A DNA stretch of 28,599 nt from Bacteroidales bacterium (GTDB lineage Bacteria; Bacteroidota; Bacteroidia; Bacteroidales; Paludibacteraceae), in NCBI GenBank assembly GCA_900769555.1, contig CAAGHA010000121.1, positions 1 through 28,599 of the forward strand, given 5' to 3'. A program made the position numbers and the translations under genes. Positions 8,022-17,022 of this stretch are shown here, piece by piece. The notes under the pieces are model-generated. The model saw only the letters and a list, made by a program, of their open reading frames with translations, was not told the origin of the DNA and searched no databases. Position 1 is the stretch's first letter, and each line of letters begins with the position of its first letter.

Positions 8022-9530
8022 ATGAAAAGATTATCACAAGTATTATTGTTATGGATAGTTATTTGTTTTTCTGTTGTAGCAGAGGAATCAAATAATGTTA
8101 TTTTGGAACAATGTGATGAGTTAACATTTGACAATACAGCTAAGTCATCTCGAGCCTACCAAGTTTTGCGAGGGAATGTTCGATTTAGGCATGGGGATGC
8201 TCTTATGTGGTGTGATAGTGCCTATTTTTACGAGGGCGAAAATTCGTTTGATGCGTTTGGACATGTTCGAGTTGTGCAAAAGCAATCATCTATGTTGGCT
8301 GATAGTCTGTTTTATGATGGCAAAACAACATTAATGCAGGTTCGAGGAAGTGTTGTTTTGAATAGCGATCAGCTGACACTTCATACTAATTTTCTCGATT
8401 ACTACCGGGGTGAAAATTATGGATATTATTTTGGAGGAGGAAAAGTTACGGAGACGCAAAATACACTTACATCTAGAAGGGGCTTTTATTATCCAGATAT
8501 GGAGAGTTATCTTTTTTTAGATAGTGTCGTTTTAACTCACCCGGAATATAAGATAGAAAGTGATTCTTTACGCTATTTATCTAAGTCTGGTTGGGCCTAT
8601 CTGTATGGACCATCCAACATATATGGGAAAGATTATACTGTTTATACAACGAATGGTTGGACAGATACGAAAAATGACAAGGGACGATTATATGATTATT
8701 CTGTTGTAACAACAAATGATGGGAAGCAGTTAACAGCCGATTCAATTTATTATGATTCCAAGTCGGGTAGAGTCAATGCATATATTGGAGTTAACATAAA
8801 AGATTCCTTACAGAATGTTATAATTAGAGGAGACTATGCCGAATATAAAAGAGATTTTCCGTCTAATGCGATGGTGACGAAGAATCCCTATATTATGGAG
8901 TTTTCTGATAAAGATACACTCTATTTATCATCAGATACAATATTCTATTGTCAAATAGACTCTATTCATGACGAAGTAAGAGCATACGATGATGTTAGAT
9001 TTTACAGAGCAGATATGCAGGGTAGATGTGATTCAATGGTTTTTTATGTACAAGATTCGGTAGGTAAGATGTATTATGATCCGATTATTTGGTCAGAAGA
9101 GAATCAAATCACAGGAGATAGAATGGATATTTTTGTAAGAGAAAAAAGGCCGTACAAAATTTTTATTGAAAAAAAGGCAATGATTTCTTCTTATGAAAAT
9201 ATTCAAATGTATAATCAATTATCAGGAACGAAATCTTATGCGCATATAAAAGGGAATAAATTGTATCGCATAGATATGATAGGGAATTCCGAGTCTATAT
9301 ATTTTACTAAGGATGAAGGTGGTGCCTATATAGGAGTTAATAAAGCGAAAGGGGAAGAGATGACTATCTATACGGACAATAATAAGTTAGAGAAAATTAT
9401 TATGACGCCGGAGTCAGAGGGAGTAATGTATCCACCTAATAAATTTCCGGAAGAAGAGAGATATCTGTCTAATTTTTCGTGGAAACAAAATCTGAGACCC
9501 AAGAGTAAAATGGATGTCATTAAGAGATGA
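8022..9530 (+). CDS. OstA/LptA-like LPS transport protein
   Basis: A 502-aa secreted protein with a signal peptide (about 1-20) and a long series of short beta-strand repeats such as VLRGNVRFRHGDALMWCDSA, with recurrent D-S-[LI]-x-Y/F turns (ADSLFYD, SDSLRYL, ADSIYYD). These are characteristic of OstA/LptA-type beta-jellyroll proteins, which form the periplasmic bridge carrying LPS to the outer membrane. It is longer than E. coli LptA and has no visible C-terminal LptD barrel, as is common for the OstA-like proteins of Bacteroidota. It starts 2 nt after surA and overlaps the next gene by 4 nt (ATGA), so translation is probably coupled on both sides. Confidence 0.82.
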   Translation: MKRLSQVLLLWIVICFSVVAEESNNVILEQCDELTFDNTAKSSRAYQVLRGNVRFRHGDALMWCDSAYFYEGENSFDAFGHVRVVQKQSSMLADSLFYDGKTTLMQVRGSVVLNSDQLTLHTNFLDYYRGENYGYYFGGGKVTETQNTLTSRRGFYYPDMESYLFLDSVVLTHPEYKIESDSLRYLSKSGWAYLYGPSNIYGKDYTVYTTNGWTDTKNDKGRLYDYSVVTTNDGKQLTADSIYYDSKSGRVNAYIGVNIKDSLQNVIIRGDYAEYKRDFPSNAMVTKNPYIMEFSDKDTLYLSSDTIFYCQIDSIHDEVRAYDDVRFYRADMQGRCDSMVFYVQDSVGKMYYDPIIWSEENQITGDRMDIFVREKRPYKIFIEKKAMISSYENIQMYNQLSGTKSYAHIKGNKLYRIDMIGNSESIYFTKDEGGAYIGVNKAKGEEMTIYTDNNKLEKIIMTPESEGVMYPPNKFPEEERYLSNFSWKQNLRPKSKMDVIKR

Positions 9531-11947
9531 GAGAAAATATTAACAGAGGAGTAGTATCATTGATATTGCTTATATCGGTTATGTCAATGTATGCAAAGGA
9601 GATGCGAATATTCGGAGTTGTTACGGATAATAAGAAGCACCCCCTAGAGGCTGTTAATATTATTGTTAAGGGAACCTCCTATGGGACTTCAACCGATGAG
9701 AGTGGTAATTATAGTTTTAGTTGTCCTATGCTTTCCGGTGATACGATTTGGGTTGTTTTTTCCTATATTGGGTATTCTGAAGTGCAGAAGTCTGTTGTTG
9801 AATTTAAAGAAAATTTAAAGTTAGATGTTCAGTTAGAAGAGGATGATTATCTGTTAGGCCAATATGAAATGAATGTATATAGGAAGCAAGATAATACAAT
9901 AGATTTATTGGATGTTGAGCATTTAAGAACCATGCCAAGTGCTTCTGGAGGAGGAATAGAGTCTTTAATTTCTACGCAAGCAGGAGTTTCAATGAATAAT
10001 GAGTTGAGTTCTCAATACTCGGTTCGGGGTGGTAATTATGATGAGAATTGTGTATATGTTAATTCGATAGAAATATATAGACCATTGTTGATTCGTTCAG
10101 GAGAGCAAGAAGGACTTAGCTTTGTAAATCCTGACATGGTTGAGTCTGTTGCTTTTTCATCCGGAGGTTTTGGTGTTCAATACGGAGATAAAATGGCTTC
10201 AGTATTGGATATAAAGTATAAGAGACCTACTCATTTTGAAGGTTCAGCCTCTATTAGTCTATTAGGAGCCACAGCTTATATAGGATCTGCAACAAATAAA
10301 TTTTCACAGATGCATGGATTTCGATATAAGACAGCTTCCTATTTGTTAGGAACGATGGAGACTGAAGGAGAATACAATCCAAATTTTATTGATTATCAGA
10401 CCTATATAACATATAATTTTTCACCAAAGTGGCAGTTGAATTTTTTAGGGAATATATCAAGAAATTCTTATACGTTTATGCCACAAAGTAGAGAAACCTC
10501 TTTTGGAACAATGACCGATGTAAAATCATTTACAGTCTATTTTGATGGGCAAGAAGAGGATTTGTTTATGACCTACTTTGGGTCATTAGGTTTGAAATTT
10601 ACGCCTACTTCGAGTACAGAACTTGAATTATTATCGTCAGCATTTCATACCGCGGAAGAAGTATCATATGATATATCCGGTTCTTATTGGATGAGCGAGT
10701 CGGTTGGAGAGATGACATTTGATGCTGCGGCAGGAGTAGGTAATTATCATGAACATGCGAGAGATAAATTGAATGCAACGGTATTTAATATATCTCATTT
10801 AGGACGTCAGAAATGGGATAAAAATGAATTGCATTGGGGGATAACCTATCAGCGCGAGTTGGTATTTGATAAAATAAATGAGTGGGAGTGGAGAGATTCT
10901 GCTGGCTATTCATTGCCATTAAGTAATACTGCAATGACACTTTATAATAACATAAATTCGGATGTTAATATGTATTCTAACCGAGTTTCAGCCTATTTAC
11001 AAGAACGTTTTAAGAAGAGTGGCAAGAGCGGGAAGATGACGTTAGATGGTGGCTTGAGAGTAAGTTATTGGGATTTTAATAAAGAGTGGCTAATAAGTCC
11101 TAGGGTTTCATTTGCATGGTTTCCTAAAAAAAATAGCAATTGGGGTTTTCGATTTGCCACCGGAATCTATTATCAGTCATTGTTCTATAAAGAGATGCGT
11201 CAATTAAAGCAAGAAGAAAATGGCAATCAAGAAGTTGTTTTAAATTACGATATTAAGTCACCACGTTCTTATCAATTATTAGCAGCGAGTGATTACTATT
11301 TCAGAAAGTGGAACAGACCATTTAAGTTTTCAGTAGAGATGTATGGGAAATACTTAGATAGAATAATTCCGTACATCGTTGAAAATACGCAAGTTACTTA
11401 TTTAGGTAAAAATTGTGCTGATGGATATGCCTATGGGATTGATTTAAAACTATTTGGAGAGTTTGTACCCGGAACAGATTCGTGGGTGTCTTTTTCATAT
11501 ATGCAAACAAAAGAAAATATTTATGGAGATGATATGGGATATATTCCACGTCCTACCGATCAACGATATAATGTTTCTCTCTTTTTTCAAGATTATTTTC
11601 CACAGTTTAAACAATTGAAATTTAATTTGAAACTGATATGGTCAGATGGATTACCATTTGGACCACCTCAGAACCTCAAATATAAATCGGCATTTAGGAT
11701 GAATGATTATCGAAGAGTTGACTTAGGGGCAACCTATCAGTTGGTGCGTGGGCAAGATAGAATAATGACAAAAAAATTCTTTTCATGGATGAGGTCTTTA
11801 TCATTCAATCTAGATGTATTTAATTTGTTGGATATAGACAATGAAAACTCCTTTTATTGGGTAACAGATGCTTACGGACAACAATATGCCGTTCCAAATT
11901 ATTTAACAGGAAGGAGAATCAATTTTAAGTTAGCAATAGAATTTTAA
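9527..11947 (+). CDS. TonB-dependent receptor with carboxypeptidase-regulatory-like domain
   Basis: An 806-aa outer-membrane protein. After a signal peptide (about 1-23) come a CarboxypepD_reg-like beta-sandwich (about 28-105: IFGVVTDNKKHPLEAVNIIV, STDESGNYSF), a plug domain (about 125-235: SGGGIESLI, YSVRGGNYDENCVYVN, FGVQYGDKMASVLDI) and a 22-strand-type barrel ending in a terminal aromatic residue (FKLAIEF). No SusD partner is next to it and I see no obvious TonB box, so the substrate cannot be named. It overlaps the OstA-like gene by 4 nt, so it is expressed with LPS and outer-membrane assembly factors instead of within a polysaccharide utilisation locus. Confidence 0.85.
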   Translation: MRENINRGVVSLILLISVMSMYAKEMRIFGVVTDNKKHPLEAVNIIVKGTSYGTSTDESGNYSFSCPMLSGDTIWVVFSYIGYSEVQKSVVEFKENLKLDVQLEEDDYLLGQYEMNVYRKQDNTIDLLDVEHLRTMPSASGGGIESLISTQAGVSMNNELSSQYSVRGGNYDENCVYVNSIEIYRPLLIRSGEQEGLSFVNPDMVESVAFSSGGFGVQYGDKMASVLDIKYKRPTHFEGSASISLLGATAYIGSATNKFSQMHGFRYKTASYLLGTMETEGEYNPNFIDYQTYITYNFSPKWQLNFLGNISRNSYTFMPQSRETSFGTMTDVKSFTVYFDGQEEDLFMTYFGSLGLKFTPTSSTELELLSSAFHTAEEVSYDISGSYWMSESVGEMTFDAAAGVGNYHEHARDKLNATVFNISHLGRQKWDKNELHWGITYQRELVFDKINEWEWRDSAGYSLPLSNTAMTLYNNINSDVNMYSNRVSAYLQERFKKSGKSGKMTLDGGLRVSYWDFNKEWLISPRVSFAWFPKKNSNWGFRFATGIYYQSLFYKEMRQLKQEENGNQEVVLNYDIKSPRSYQLLAASDYYFRKWNRPFKFSVEMYGKYLDRIIPYIVENTQVTYLGKNCADGYAYGIDLKLFGEFVPGTDSWVSFSYMQTKENIYGDDMGYIPRPTDQRYNVSLFFQDYFPQFKQLKFNLKLIWSDGLPFGPPQNLKYKSAFRMNDYRRVDLGATYQLVRGQDRIMTKKFFSWMRSLSFNLDVFNLLDIDNENSFYWVTDAYGQQYAVPNYLTGRRINFKLAIEF

Positions 11948-11966
11948 CGATATAAAGTAGTAAGAT

Positions 11967-13373
11967 ATGAGTAATGAGACAACACAACGTTATCCATTTG
12001 CGTTGGTAACATTAACAACCCTCTTTTTTATGTGGGGATTTATCACTTGTTTGAATGATATTTTGATACCCTATTTAAAAGAGATTTTTGAATTAACACA
12101 CTTTCAGTCAAATTTGGTACAATTAGCATTCTTTTTAGCCTATTTTATTATTTCACTCTTCTATTTTGTAGTTTCTGCAGCAATAGGAGATCCGATAATG
12201 AAAATTGGGTATAAAAACACAATTGTATTGGGATTAATAATTTCTGCTATTGCATGTTTTTTATTTTTTTTAGAAGCGAGTTCTGAGGCTCCTGCTTTTT
12301 CCAAATTTTTGTTGGCGTTGTTTTTATTGGGGTCAGGCTTTACTTTTCTACAAATTGCAGCCAATCCGTTGGTTGCAGTATTGGGGACACCAGAAACATC
12401 TTCAAGTAGATTAAATTTATCTCAAGCCTTTAACTCATTAGGTACTACTTTAGCGCCAATAATTGGCGGATATTTCATTTTTGAGTATTTTGACGCAGAT
12501 ACACAAGGAGCAACTGAAGTTCAAATTCCATACTTATTTCTGACAAGTATATTATTGATTTTGGCAGGAGTTATATTTATGGCGAATATTCCCAATGTGC
12601 AAATCGAGGAAAATTTAGATTTTAAAAATACTGCAAAAGCAGGAGCATTAAAGTATCCTCATTTGGTTTTCGGGATGTTTGCGATCTTCTGTTATGTAGG
12701 AGCAGAAGTTGCTATAGGAAGTAATTTGGTCGGATACATGGAAGGTGAACATAATTTCACGAAGGAAACAGCAAGTCAATTGTTGTCATTTTATTGGGGC
12801 GGTGCGATGATTGGTCGTTTTATGGGGGCACTCTCGATGAGTCAGTTACCAACGTTTAAAAAGCGAGTTTTGATGGCAATTGCTGCAGTTTTGACTTTCC
12901 TTTTGATATTTTTTATAACGTATGATAAATTATCAGGAACGATAAAGTACAAGGATTTTTTCTATTACATTGGATTTTTAGTCCTAAATTACTTTATGTT
13001 TATTTGGGCAAAATCAAAACCATCCAACACGTTAGGATTATTTGCCATTGTAAACATATGTTTAATCATTTTTACGCTCATTTTTAGTAGAGAATTTTCT
13101 TTATGGTGTATATTATCAGTAGGATTATTTAATTCAATTATGTTTTCAAATATATTTACGTTAGCAATTGATCGATTAGGGAAATACACTTCTCAAGGTT
13201 CTTCACTTTTAGTAATGATGATTTTAGGAGGAGCTGTTGTTCCTCCTATACAAGGGATGGTTGCGGATTATTTTGGAGTTCAATTGGCATTTATTGTTCC
13301 GATGATATGTTATGCTTATTTAGTGTGGTATGGATTTAAGGGTTGTAACATTCGTAGGAGTAAAAGTTGTTAA
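11967..13373 (+). CDS. FHS-family sugar:H+ symporter, glucose/galactose type
   Basis: A 468-aa major facilitator superfamily transporter of the fucose-galactose-glucose-H+ (FHS) family, with about 12 hydrophobic helices. Signatures are FMWGFITCLNDILIPYLK (residues 21-38) and FLQIAANPLVAVLG (127-140). From the E. coli FucP literature, D46 and E135 are key for proton and fucose transport. Here the aspartate is kept (D31), but the glutamate position in ETAANP reads Q (Q129), which I associate with glucose/galactose members more than with fucose ones. A glucokinase gene 104 nt downstream supports glucose as a substrate. It follows the TonB receptor by 19 nt with no promoter or terminator visible between them. 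Confidence 0.85.
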   Translation: MSNETTQRYPFALVTLTTLFFMWGFITCLNDILIPYLKEIFELTHFQSNLVQLAFFLAYFIISLFYFVVSAAIGDPIMKIGYKNTIVLGLIISAIACFLFFLEASSEAPAFSKFLLALFLLGSGFTFLQIAANPLVAVLGTPETSSSRLNLSQAFNSLGTTLAPIIGGYFIFEYFDADTQGATEVQIPYLFLTSILLILAGVIFMANIPNVQIEENLDFKNTAKAGALKYPHLVFGMFAIFCYVGAEVAIGSNLVGYMEGEHNFTKETASQLLSFYWGGAMIGRFMGALSMSQLPTFKKRVLMAIAAVLTFLLIFFITYDKLSGTIKYKDFFYYIGFLVLNYFMFIWAKSKPSNTLGLFAIVNICLIIFTLIFSREFSLWCILSVGLFNSIMFSNIFTLAIDRLGKYTSQGSSLLVMMILGGAVVPPIQGMVADYFGVQLAFIVPMICYAYLVWYGFKGCNIRRSKSC

Positions 13374-13411
13374 TTTGAGAAGATGTTCTGATATTTGTAG
13401 CAAAATATTAA

Positions 13412-13441
13412 TTGTTTAAATACTTTTTATATTCATATTTG
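13412..13441 (+). promoter_or_regulatory. Candidate promoter of the glucokinase gene
   Basis: A TTG (13412-13414) lies 19 nt before CATATTTG (13434-13441), which is one mismatch from TAnnTTTG. The leader to the ATG at 13478 would be about 30 nt. No terminator separates the gene from the transporter upstream, so read-through is also possible. Confidence 0.5.
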
Positions 13442-13477
13442 TTATAGAAATTATAATGTTAAACTAAATATAAGGAT

Positions 13478-14449
13478 ATGGCAAAAGAGATTAAGCCCTA
13501 TGTTGTTGGAATCGATATAGGCGGGACAAATACCGTATTTGGTATAGTTGATGCTAGAGGGAATGTTTTGGCATCAAATTCAATAAAAACGCAACGTCAT
13601 CAACAATTTGAAGATTATATTGCAGAGTTGTATGAAGAGTTGTCAAAATTGATTGAAGCGAATTGCGGAATTGAACGTGTAAAAGGTATAGGAGTTGGTG
13701 CTCCAAATGCTAATTATTATACAGGAAATATAGAGCATGCAGCCAATTTACCATGGAAAGGAGTAATTCCTTTTGCTAAGATTATGTCAGATAAATTTGG
13801 AGTTCCGGTAGCATTAACAAATGATGCAAATGCCGCAGCAATTGGAGAAATGACTTATGGTGCAGCACGAGGAATGAAAGATTTTATCATGATAACCTTG
13901 GGTACTGGGGTAGGTAGTGGAATTGTTGCTAATGGTCATCTGATTTATGGTCATGATGGTTTTGCCGGAGAGTTGGGTCATGTTATTGTCAGACGTGAAA
14001 ATGGAAGACAATGTGGATGTGGAGGAAAAGGTTGTTTAGAAACTTATACTTCTGCAACCGGAGTTGCGCGTACCGCTAGAGAGTTTTTAGAAAATAGAGC
14101 AAATGAAGATTCTGTATTGCGTAAAATTTCACTTGATTCAATTACCTCTAAAGATGTGTTTGATGCAGCCCAAGAAGGAGACCAGATAGCAAAGGATGTA
14201 TTTGCATTTACAGGACAAGTCTTAGGAGAAGCTTTAGCTGATTTTATAAAATTTAGTAGTCCCGAAGCAATTGTTTTGTTTGGTGGATTAGCAAAGTCTG
14301 GAGATTTGCTAATGAAACCTCTTCGTCAATCAATGGAGGATAATTTAATGCCAATCTTCAAAGGGAAAGTTAAGTTGTTATTCTCTGAGATGAAAGATGC
14401 TGATGCAGCTATTTTAGGAGCTTCTGCTTTAGCTTGGGAGACTAAGTAA
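13478..14449 (+). CDS. glk: ROK-family glucokinase
   Basis: A 323-aa cytoplasmic sugar kinase that phosphorylates glucose at O6 with ATP, feeding glycolysis. The phosphate-1 motif is GIDIGGTN (11-18). The catalytic Asp is D116 in LTNDANAAAIGE. The ATP-binding LGTGVGSG is at 141-148. The ROK zinc site is complete: GELGH (164-168) and C179-G-C181-GGKG-C186-LE. These are the hallmarks of ROK glucokinases/N-acylhexosamine kinases; glucose is preferred because of the neighbouring FHS glucose/galactose-type transporter. The start ATG is preceded by AAGGAT. A strong terminator follows. Confidence 0.9.
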   Translation: MAKEIKPYVVGIDIGGTNTVFGIVDARGNVLASNSIKTQRHQQFEDYIAELYEELSKLIEANCGIERVKGIGVGAPNANYYTGNIEHAANLPWKGVIPFAKIMSDKFGVPVALTNDANAAAIGEMTYGAARGMKDFIMITLGTGVGSGIVANGHLIYGHDGFAGELGHVIVRRENGRQCGCGGKGCLETYTSATGVARTAREFLENRANEDSVLRKISLDSITSKDVFDAAQEGDQIAKDVFAFTGQVLGEALADFIKFSSPEAIVLFGGLAKSGDLLMKPLRQSMEDNLMPIFKGKVKLLFSEMKDADAAILGASALAWETK

Positions 14450-14473
14450 ATCAAATAATTGAATGATATATTG

Positions 14474-14515
14474 GGGTTAACGGTCTGGTAAATAAAGGAC
14501 TGTTAACCCTTTTTT
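14474..14515 (+). terminator. Rho-independent terminator of glk
   Basis: GGGTTAACGGTC (14474-14485) pairs with GACTGTTAACCC (14498-14509), 12 bp with one G.U, around a 12-nt loop, followed by six T (14510-14515). It lies between the convergent glk and helicase genes and works mainly for the plus strand; the minus-strand side has no T run. Confidence 0.9.
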
Positions 14516-14576
14516 ATTTTTGAGAAAAAGAGAATTAATAGCGGTAATTCATAGGCGTTATTATTGTTAACAATGT

Positions 14577-17003
14577 CTAAAGATTTCCTTTTGATTTGCT
14601 TTCCCAATACTCTTTTGCACATTTAATTTCTGTCCAAGTAACTTTATTGCCCAATTGTTCTTTTATTTCAGTAAGTTGTACATCTTTACCCATTTTTTCT
14701 AACAAAGATACGATATGATTGTATTGAGAATCAGAAATTAATACATTCCGAGGAAGTTCGTTGCATATAATCGCTTTGATTAAATGGTTCTCTATTGTTC
14801 GTGTTGTTAAATTTCTTAGTTTTGCAATTTCTGAAACAGATTTTCCCTCTTTAAATAAGTTTAAAGATATAACTTCGCTACTTTCTTTGGGGTCTTTTTC
14901 CTGTGATGAAGAATTATCGTCAAAAGCATTTTCTTCTTGCTTGTACCCAAACTCAAAGCAACACTCTTCTATTATAGAAAGAAGTTCATTCCCATATTTT
15001 TTTGCTTTTTGCAAATTGATTTTTTTTATTTGCAATAGTTGATTTTTATTAGATGGTAAACGATCGGACAATTCAATAATTGTTTCTTTGGGGAGGACTC
15101 CGGATTCTGTAATACCGATTTTATTTGCTGTGGAACTCCTCCAATCTAGTAGTCTATCCATTAGTTGGGGATGAATAGACTTTTTCTTTTGGGAGAGTTT
15201 AATAGATATGTTTCCCAGTAGAATTTTGGTTTTTGTCGAAAGGTATTCTTTCGAAGAAAACCCCTTTAGACAATTGGTTAGTGTTGCTATTTTTATGTTG
15301 TATTCTTTTTGATATTCCCCCACTAAATCCTTTACTTTTTTTTCACATTCTTTGTCGGTAAACTCCTGTTTTGGGAGTTGGTCAAAAGTAGATTGAAATG
15401 TGTCCAATCTTTCTAAAAAGTAAGTCGCCCCTTTTTTTATTCTTTCATCAAGAAAGGTTTTATTGCTTTTATTTAAAGTTAATTGTTTGAGTTGACAAAG
15501 AAAAGATGACGAAACATTAGAAATATCAGTTTTAAAACTTTCTTCTAACTTCATTAGTTTATTTAGAATGACGGGGCTTTTTTTTCTGTAGTAGATGCTT
15601 AATTCTGCATTTATTTCCTTCAAAATATTATTGATGTTCTCAAGTGAAAACTGTTCGATTAGAAGTTGATTTTCATAATTTTTTATCAGAGTATTAAGTT
15701 GACTTTCTTCGGCATGAATCGATTTTACATATTGAGAAAAATTCTCTAGTTTTTCATCTCGTTTAATAGCGTCCATTGGAATGGGACATCGAAGGAACAA
15801 CCCATCCAATGATTTGCATCTACTTAAAGCCACATAAACCTGTCCATGTGCAAAAGAGTTTTGTGCATCAATCACGGCATGTTCAAAGGTTAACCCCTGA
15901 CTCTTATGAATGGTGATTGCCCAAGCATGTTTTAGTGGATATTGTTCAAATGTACCATCAATAATCTCCTCAATTTCCTTTGTTTTAGGAGAAAGTTCGT
16001 ACCGAATATTGTCCCATTTGCATTTTTCAACCTCAATAAGATTTCCTAGTTTGTCTTTTACTATAATGTTATTCTTGGAGATTGATATAATGGTTCCTAT
16101 TTTTCCGTTGAAATATAGTTTTTCCTGAGAATTATCATTCCTGATAAACATAACTTGAGCTCCCTCTTTTAATTCAAGTTCTTTTTCTGTCGGATATGAA
16201 TATTCGGGGAAATTCCCCCAAATAGAAGCTTCAAATAGATGTTTTTTAGAAGGTAACTCGTCCAATTTTGTTTTATTAATTTGATTGGCAACCGAGTTGT
16301 GGGTCGTAATGTTGATTGGATTTAAGTGCTCATAATTAGAAGAATTTATAAAACGTTTATTTAAAATAGTCAACTCATCAAAGCTGATAGAACTATTTCT
16401 GATTTTATTTAAAATTGAAATAAATTTTTCATCACTTTGTCTATATACTTTGGTTAATTCGATGCTGAGATATTGACTTTTTTTTAGAGCCAGGCTGCTA
16501 AAAAAGTAGGGCGAGTCATAATATGTACTTAAAAGAGACCATTCGTCCTCTTTAACGACAGGAGGTAGTTGTTCCATATCTCCAATCATAAGCAATTGTA
16601 CACCACCAAAGGGAGCATGAGATCTTCTAATTCGGCGAAGAGCATCATCAATCGCATCCAACAAGTCGGCTCGAACCATACTGATTTCATCGATCACTAA
16701 AAGATCAAGAGTACGAATAATTTCTAGCTTCTCTTTTCTGAACCAACCCTCTTTTTCTCGTTTCCCATTAGGAATAAATGGACCAAAACGAAGTTGAAAA
16801 AAAGAGTGAATTGTCATTCCACCAGCATTTATAGCCGCCACTCCGGTAGGAGCCAAGACAATCATTCGTTTAATGTTTGACTCCCTTAATTTCTTTAAAA
16901 ATGTCGTCTTTCCAGTCCCAGCTTTTCCAGTAAGAAATAGGTTTGCATTCGTTTCGGCAATTAACTTATTCGCCAACATCACAGGTTGATTTATTGATTC
17001 CAT
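14577..17003 (-). CDS. Pif1/RecD2-like SF1B helicase with HRDC and RecQ-type HTH domains
   Basis: An 808-aa DNA helicase. Walker A is GKAGTGKTT (26-34), Walker B/DEAD-like box LLVIDEIS (101-108), motif III GDMEQLPPV (141-149). Motifs V/VI are ITIHKSQGLTFEHAVID (363-379) and QVYVALSRC (388-396). These are the SF1B Pif1/RecD2 signatures for 5'-3' DNA unwinding. After a helical linker (about 430-600) comes an HRDC domain (about 609-682: HPQLMDRLLDWRSSTANK) and then an HTH_40 domain (about 711-797: LFKEGKSVSEIAKLRNLTTRTIENHL), both accessory DNA-binding modules best known from RecQ. The gene lies 19 nt after prmA on the same strand, so it is probably co-transcribed with it. A perfect 12-bp palindrome (14563-14574) sits just past the stop codon; I see no clear terminator for this strand. 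Confidence 0.88.
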   Translation of the reverse strand: MESINQPVMLANKLIAETNANLFLTGKAGTGKTTFLKKLRESNIKRMIVLAPTGVAAINAGGMTIHSFFQLRFGPFIPNGKREKEGWFRKEKLEIIRTLDLLVIDEISMVRADLLDAIDDALRRIRRSHAPFGGVQLLMIGDMEQLPPVVKEDEWSLLSTYYDSPYFFSSLALKKSQYLSIELTKVYRQSDEKFISILNKIRNSSISFDELTILNKRFINSSNYEHLNPINITTHNSVANQINKTKLDELPSKKHLFEASIWGNFPEYSYPTEKELELKEGAQVMFIRNDNSQEKLYFNGKIGTIISISKNNIIVKDKLGNLIEVEKCKWDNIRYELSPKTKEIEEIIDGTFEQYPLKHAWAITIHKSQGLTFEHAVIDAQNSFAHGQVYVALSRCKSLDGLFLRCPIPMDAIKRDEKLENFSQYVKSIHAEESQLNTLIKNYENQLLIEQFSLENINNILKEINAELSIYYRKKSPVILNKLMKLEESFKTDISNVSSSFLCQLKQLTLNKSNKTFLDERIKKGATYFLERLDTFQSTFDQLPKQEFTDKECEKKVKDLVGEYQKEYNIKIATLTNCLKGFSSKEYLSTKTKILLGNISIKLSQKKKSIHPQLMDRLLDWRSSTANKIGITESGVLPKETIIELSDRLPSNKNQLLQIKKINLQKAKKYGNELLSIIEECCFEFGYKQEENAFDDNSSSQEKDPKESSEVISLNLFKEGKSVSEIAKLRNLTTRTIENHLIKAIICNELPRNVLISDSQYNHIVSLLEKMGKDVQLTEIKEQLGNKVTWTEIKCAKEYWESKSKGNL

Positions 17004-17022
17004 ATATAGTTAAGATGATTAA

